Positions 61,441 through 64,000 of a DNA stretch of 64,000 bases are shown here, in pieces. Within the stretch, counting starts at the first letter, position 1. Each line of letters opens with the position of its first letter. The notes under the pieces are model-generated. The model made no database searches. It saw only the letters and a list, made by a program, of their open reading frames with translations, and was not told the origin of the DNA. This stretch comes from Ecdyonurus torrentis. Taxonomy: Eukaryota > Arthropoda > Insecta > Ephemeroptera > Heptageniidae. Location of the stretch: the NCBI GenBank assembly GCA_949318235.1, contig OX439137.1, positions 25,932,299 to 25,996,298 of the forward strand, read 5' to 3'. A program made the position numbers and the translations under genes.

Positions 61441-63705
61441 GTAATCGAACAGATATAATCAAACTATAAACAATAGTATTTATACAATATTTTTATAGGC
61501 ATGTGAGGAAATTCAATTAATTATTGACTATATACATTATATAATCCAACATTAACGACACAATAAAATATTTAAGTAATATATAGCGGACGAGAAATAA
61601 CAATTATTGCGTACTCTATATTATATTATATGATGTGGTATGTAAGCTTATTCATGTCTTATTAAATGCGGTTTTTGTGGTCATCTTTTAATATATAGTT
61701 TTGTGTGTAGGGGATTTTTGTATGGTTTACTTATGTAATAATTATGTAAATTAGCATAGAATGAAAAAAAAAATGCCGCGATTAATATGCAGGATGCAAT
61801 TTTAAACATTGTATTATTGAGTTTAAAATTGCGTATTATTGCGAGTAAAAACATTCACATAAGTCGAAGTTTCAAGATAAATTTATAACTAACCCATCTA
61901 TCAAAATTACTACTTAATACTAAGATAAAAATTATATAATTAATTGAATAATTCAAAATTCATAAAAACGTAAATAATAATAATAAAAATAAAGAAATCT
62001 GCAAAAGTTTTTATGTTACATTTTGTTGCAAATATTGTGAAATTATCACAACGCTTGATATTATAATCATTGAAAAATATTGTAAAATTTATTTTTTATT
62101 AAAATGTATCAAAAAATTAATTGAACTCATTAAATTTTTGATATGCTGTCACTTTAATTGACTATTTGACCTTTTTTGTATTTAATTAAATTATGCAATA
62201 GTAATAATAATTTGTAACAACCAGCCATGAGGACTGTTTTTACAAACTTAATTATTCAAAATTACACATGCCTATGCATAAATATAAAAGGTATCATATC
62301 TGAAAAATAATTGTTTAATCAATAGCTATATATATATATAATTTCAACTTTTTTATGTGTCAATATTTAAATTTGTTTGATTTAAAATCGATTACCAAAG
62401 CTAATGAAAACAATTTTACTTCAATACATGCATGGAGATAACCGTTGATAAAAAAAAATCATAAAATTGTAACCTTAAACACGTAAAAGTATATCTATAA
62501 TATCCCTCATTTAAATATTTACGACGCCTCAGTGCAGTAGGTTTCTCAGAGGGGGGAAAAAAAAAAAAACTTAATACATGGGCGCCTCATCTCTAACAAA
62601 TAATTACGTTAATATATTTGATAATAAATTCTTACATTGAGTTACATGTAATATATGGTAACCACTTAGTACTTGTTATGTATACAGTCCTATGTATTCA
62701 GAACTTATACAGTATGGTAATGGGGCCAGTTTTCGGCACCCTAACTAGTTTTCGGCAGCCTACTTTAACTTTTTTTTTTTTTACCCCAGAAAAATGCAAT
62801 TCTGAGAGCTGATGATTTTTTGTGTTATACATATAAACCTCTCCTACCTCCTTGATTTTTCTTTAAGCTCAGCTGTGGGAGGTTTTCTCACAAAAAAAAT
62901 AATAAAGAGCCAAAAACTGGTCCCTTTACCATACTATAATGTATACTATAACATCATGGAGCGTCGTATATGTATAATAAAATATTTAACATATTATATA
63001 GAGAAACAGCTCTTAGTAATAATGTTAATTTTTTTGCTTGCCAATTCATACTTCGAATTTTCTTACATCATCCCCTGCAGCTCGTGAAAATTCTCAGAAT
63101 AACTTTTTTTTTTATATATATGTCACAACATGGACGATATACTCTGTAGTTAATTATGAATTAAATTTCATAATGACATTGCAAAAAAATAAAATAAATT
63201 ATGACAAGCTACATAATATGATGTAAGACCATCTAACAACAACTTATCTATAAAGTTCAGTGAACTTTGTTTTTACACCGGAAACATCACTTGGGCACAG
63301 AAATAAACAACAAATTAGCGATTAGAAAATAAGGACTATATTATATAGATCAGTGATGATAAGAAACGATAAGGTTTAAATTAAAGAAAAAAAACGTTAA
63401 TTCCTGTCACTTAATTCATCGTCAATTCCTGGTATTTCTGTCACATATTGCAATTTATTTTATTTATTTTTATTATGGTTTACTCGGTTTATTATGGTTT
63501 ATTCAGCGCCCCCCCAGCCCTCATAAATTTTTATGATGTAAATTACAATTATATTAGCAAAATGATGTTTTCGTCGTTTTTTAATTTTTTTTTTCTTCAT
63601 TACCATGATTATTTTCTTTCATCATTCTCTATATTTTCCTAAAATGCAAGTTTCTTGGCTCAAGACACGTCTCCTCTATTAAACTATAAAACTATGCATT
63701 TGCTT

Positions 63706-63711
<6 letters not shown>
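61441..63711. other. AT-rich stretch, no gene seen
   Basis: Includes a short direct duplication around AGTTTTCGGCA (62731 and 62749) and the palindrome AAGTTCAGTGAACTT near 63255. Frames of 62-91 codons show no domain or splice partner. Confidence 0.5.

Positions 63712-63757
<46 letters not shown>
63712..63757. repeat. (GA)n microsatellite
   Basis: GA tract of about 46 bases, 100 bases before an inverted TC tract. Confidence 0.97.
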
Positions 63758-63761
<4 letters not shown>

Positions 63762-63851
63762 CATTGAAAATAAAAATAACTTTCAAAGGCTAAAAAAAAC
63801 TCATTATCAAGGCAATTTTAAGGCAATTTTTGGGTTGTCATTGATTTGGCA

Positions 63852-63857
<6 letters not shown>

Positions 63858-63911
<54 letters not shown>
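63858..63911. repeat. (CT)n microsatellite
   Basis: CT tract of about 54 bases. With 63712-63757 it can form a long GA/CT hairpin; a 109-codon frame through both is an artefact. Confidence 0.97.
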
Positions 63912-63914
<3 letters not shown>

Positions 63915-64000
63915 CCCTTGTTATTTTGGTATCTTATATGAGGAGTTTGAAAAAAATACATTTTTTAGCCGTTTACTAAAGTAACTTAAAAATAGCTTTA

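Overview
The window is nuclear DNA from an invertebrate animal; the lineage cannot be fixed from sequence alone. Evidence for this: a spliced protein gene with GT-AG introns and metazoan Kozak contexts, a very high A+T content (by eye about three quarters), long microsatellites (dozens of GA/CT, TA and tetranucleotide tracts), poly(A/T) runs, and many short non-autonomous DNA-transposon families. There is no sign of bacterial, organellar or viral organisation. Most long open reading frames here are artefacts of simple repeats.

The only confidently identified gene is at 44440-50252 (+). Its five exons encode a 347-residue Golgi-resident PAP phosphatase, BPNT2 (also IMPAD1/gPAPP). The exons join cleanly with phases 0,1,0,1, and the product has an N-terminal membrane anchor and the inositol-monophosphatase-family metal motifs. 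Its introns are packed with mobile-element debris: an 8-bp-TSD hAT-like element, two TTAA-bounded palindromes flanking exon 3, two unrelated foldbacks, and a 12-copy, 29-bp minisatellite. The minisatellite unit contains the exon 4 splice donor itself.

Three weaker gene signals exist. (1) A three-exon candidate small gene (+) at 41889-43797 has matching intron phases and a poly(A) signal 23 bases past its stop. (2) A 9-codon first coding exon (-) at 44090-44116 with a strong donor faces away from BPNT2 across about 320 bp, suggesting a two-way promoter. (3) A signal-peptide first exon (+) at 55727/55769-55847, with a phase-1 donor, begins a secreted or membrane protein gene whose other exons were not found and may lie beyond the window.

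Left part (1-41.8 kb): no confident protein-coding gene. It holds microsatellites, TTAA-bounded MITE-like repeats (one nested in an older repeat, with an empty site preserved elsewhere in the window), a tRNA-derived SINE-like element at 8879-9215 (-), a tRNA-like segment near 25.7 kb, many foldbacks, and a widely spread GCATAA-rich palindromic family. The region 16985-18215 is unusual: two oppositely oriented clusters of CTGATAA-type sequence flank a GC-richer stretch containing a possible two-exon noncoding transcript, and a 17-bp perfect hairpin sits inside the right-hand cluster.

Right part (50.9-64 kb): the same repeat families, and the orphan signal-peptide exon followed by at least 8 kb of apparently non-coding sequence. 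Repeat relationships were judged by eye, so boundaries are approximate unless terminal repeats or target duplications are cited.
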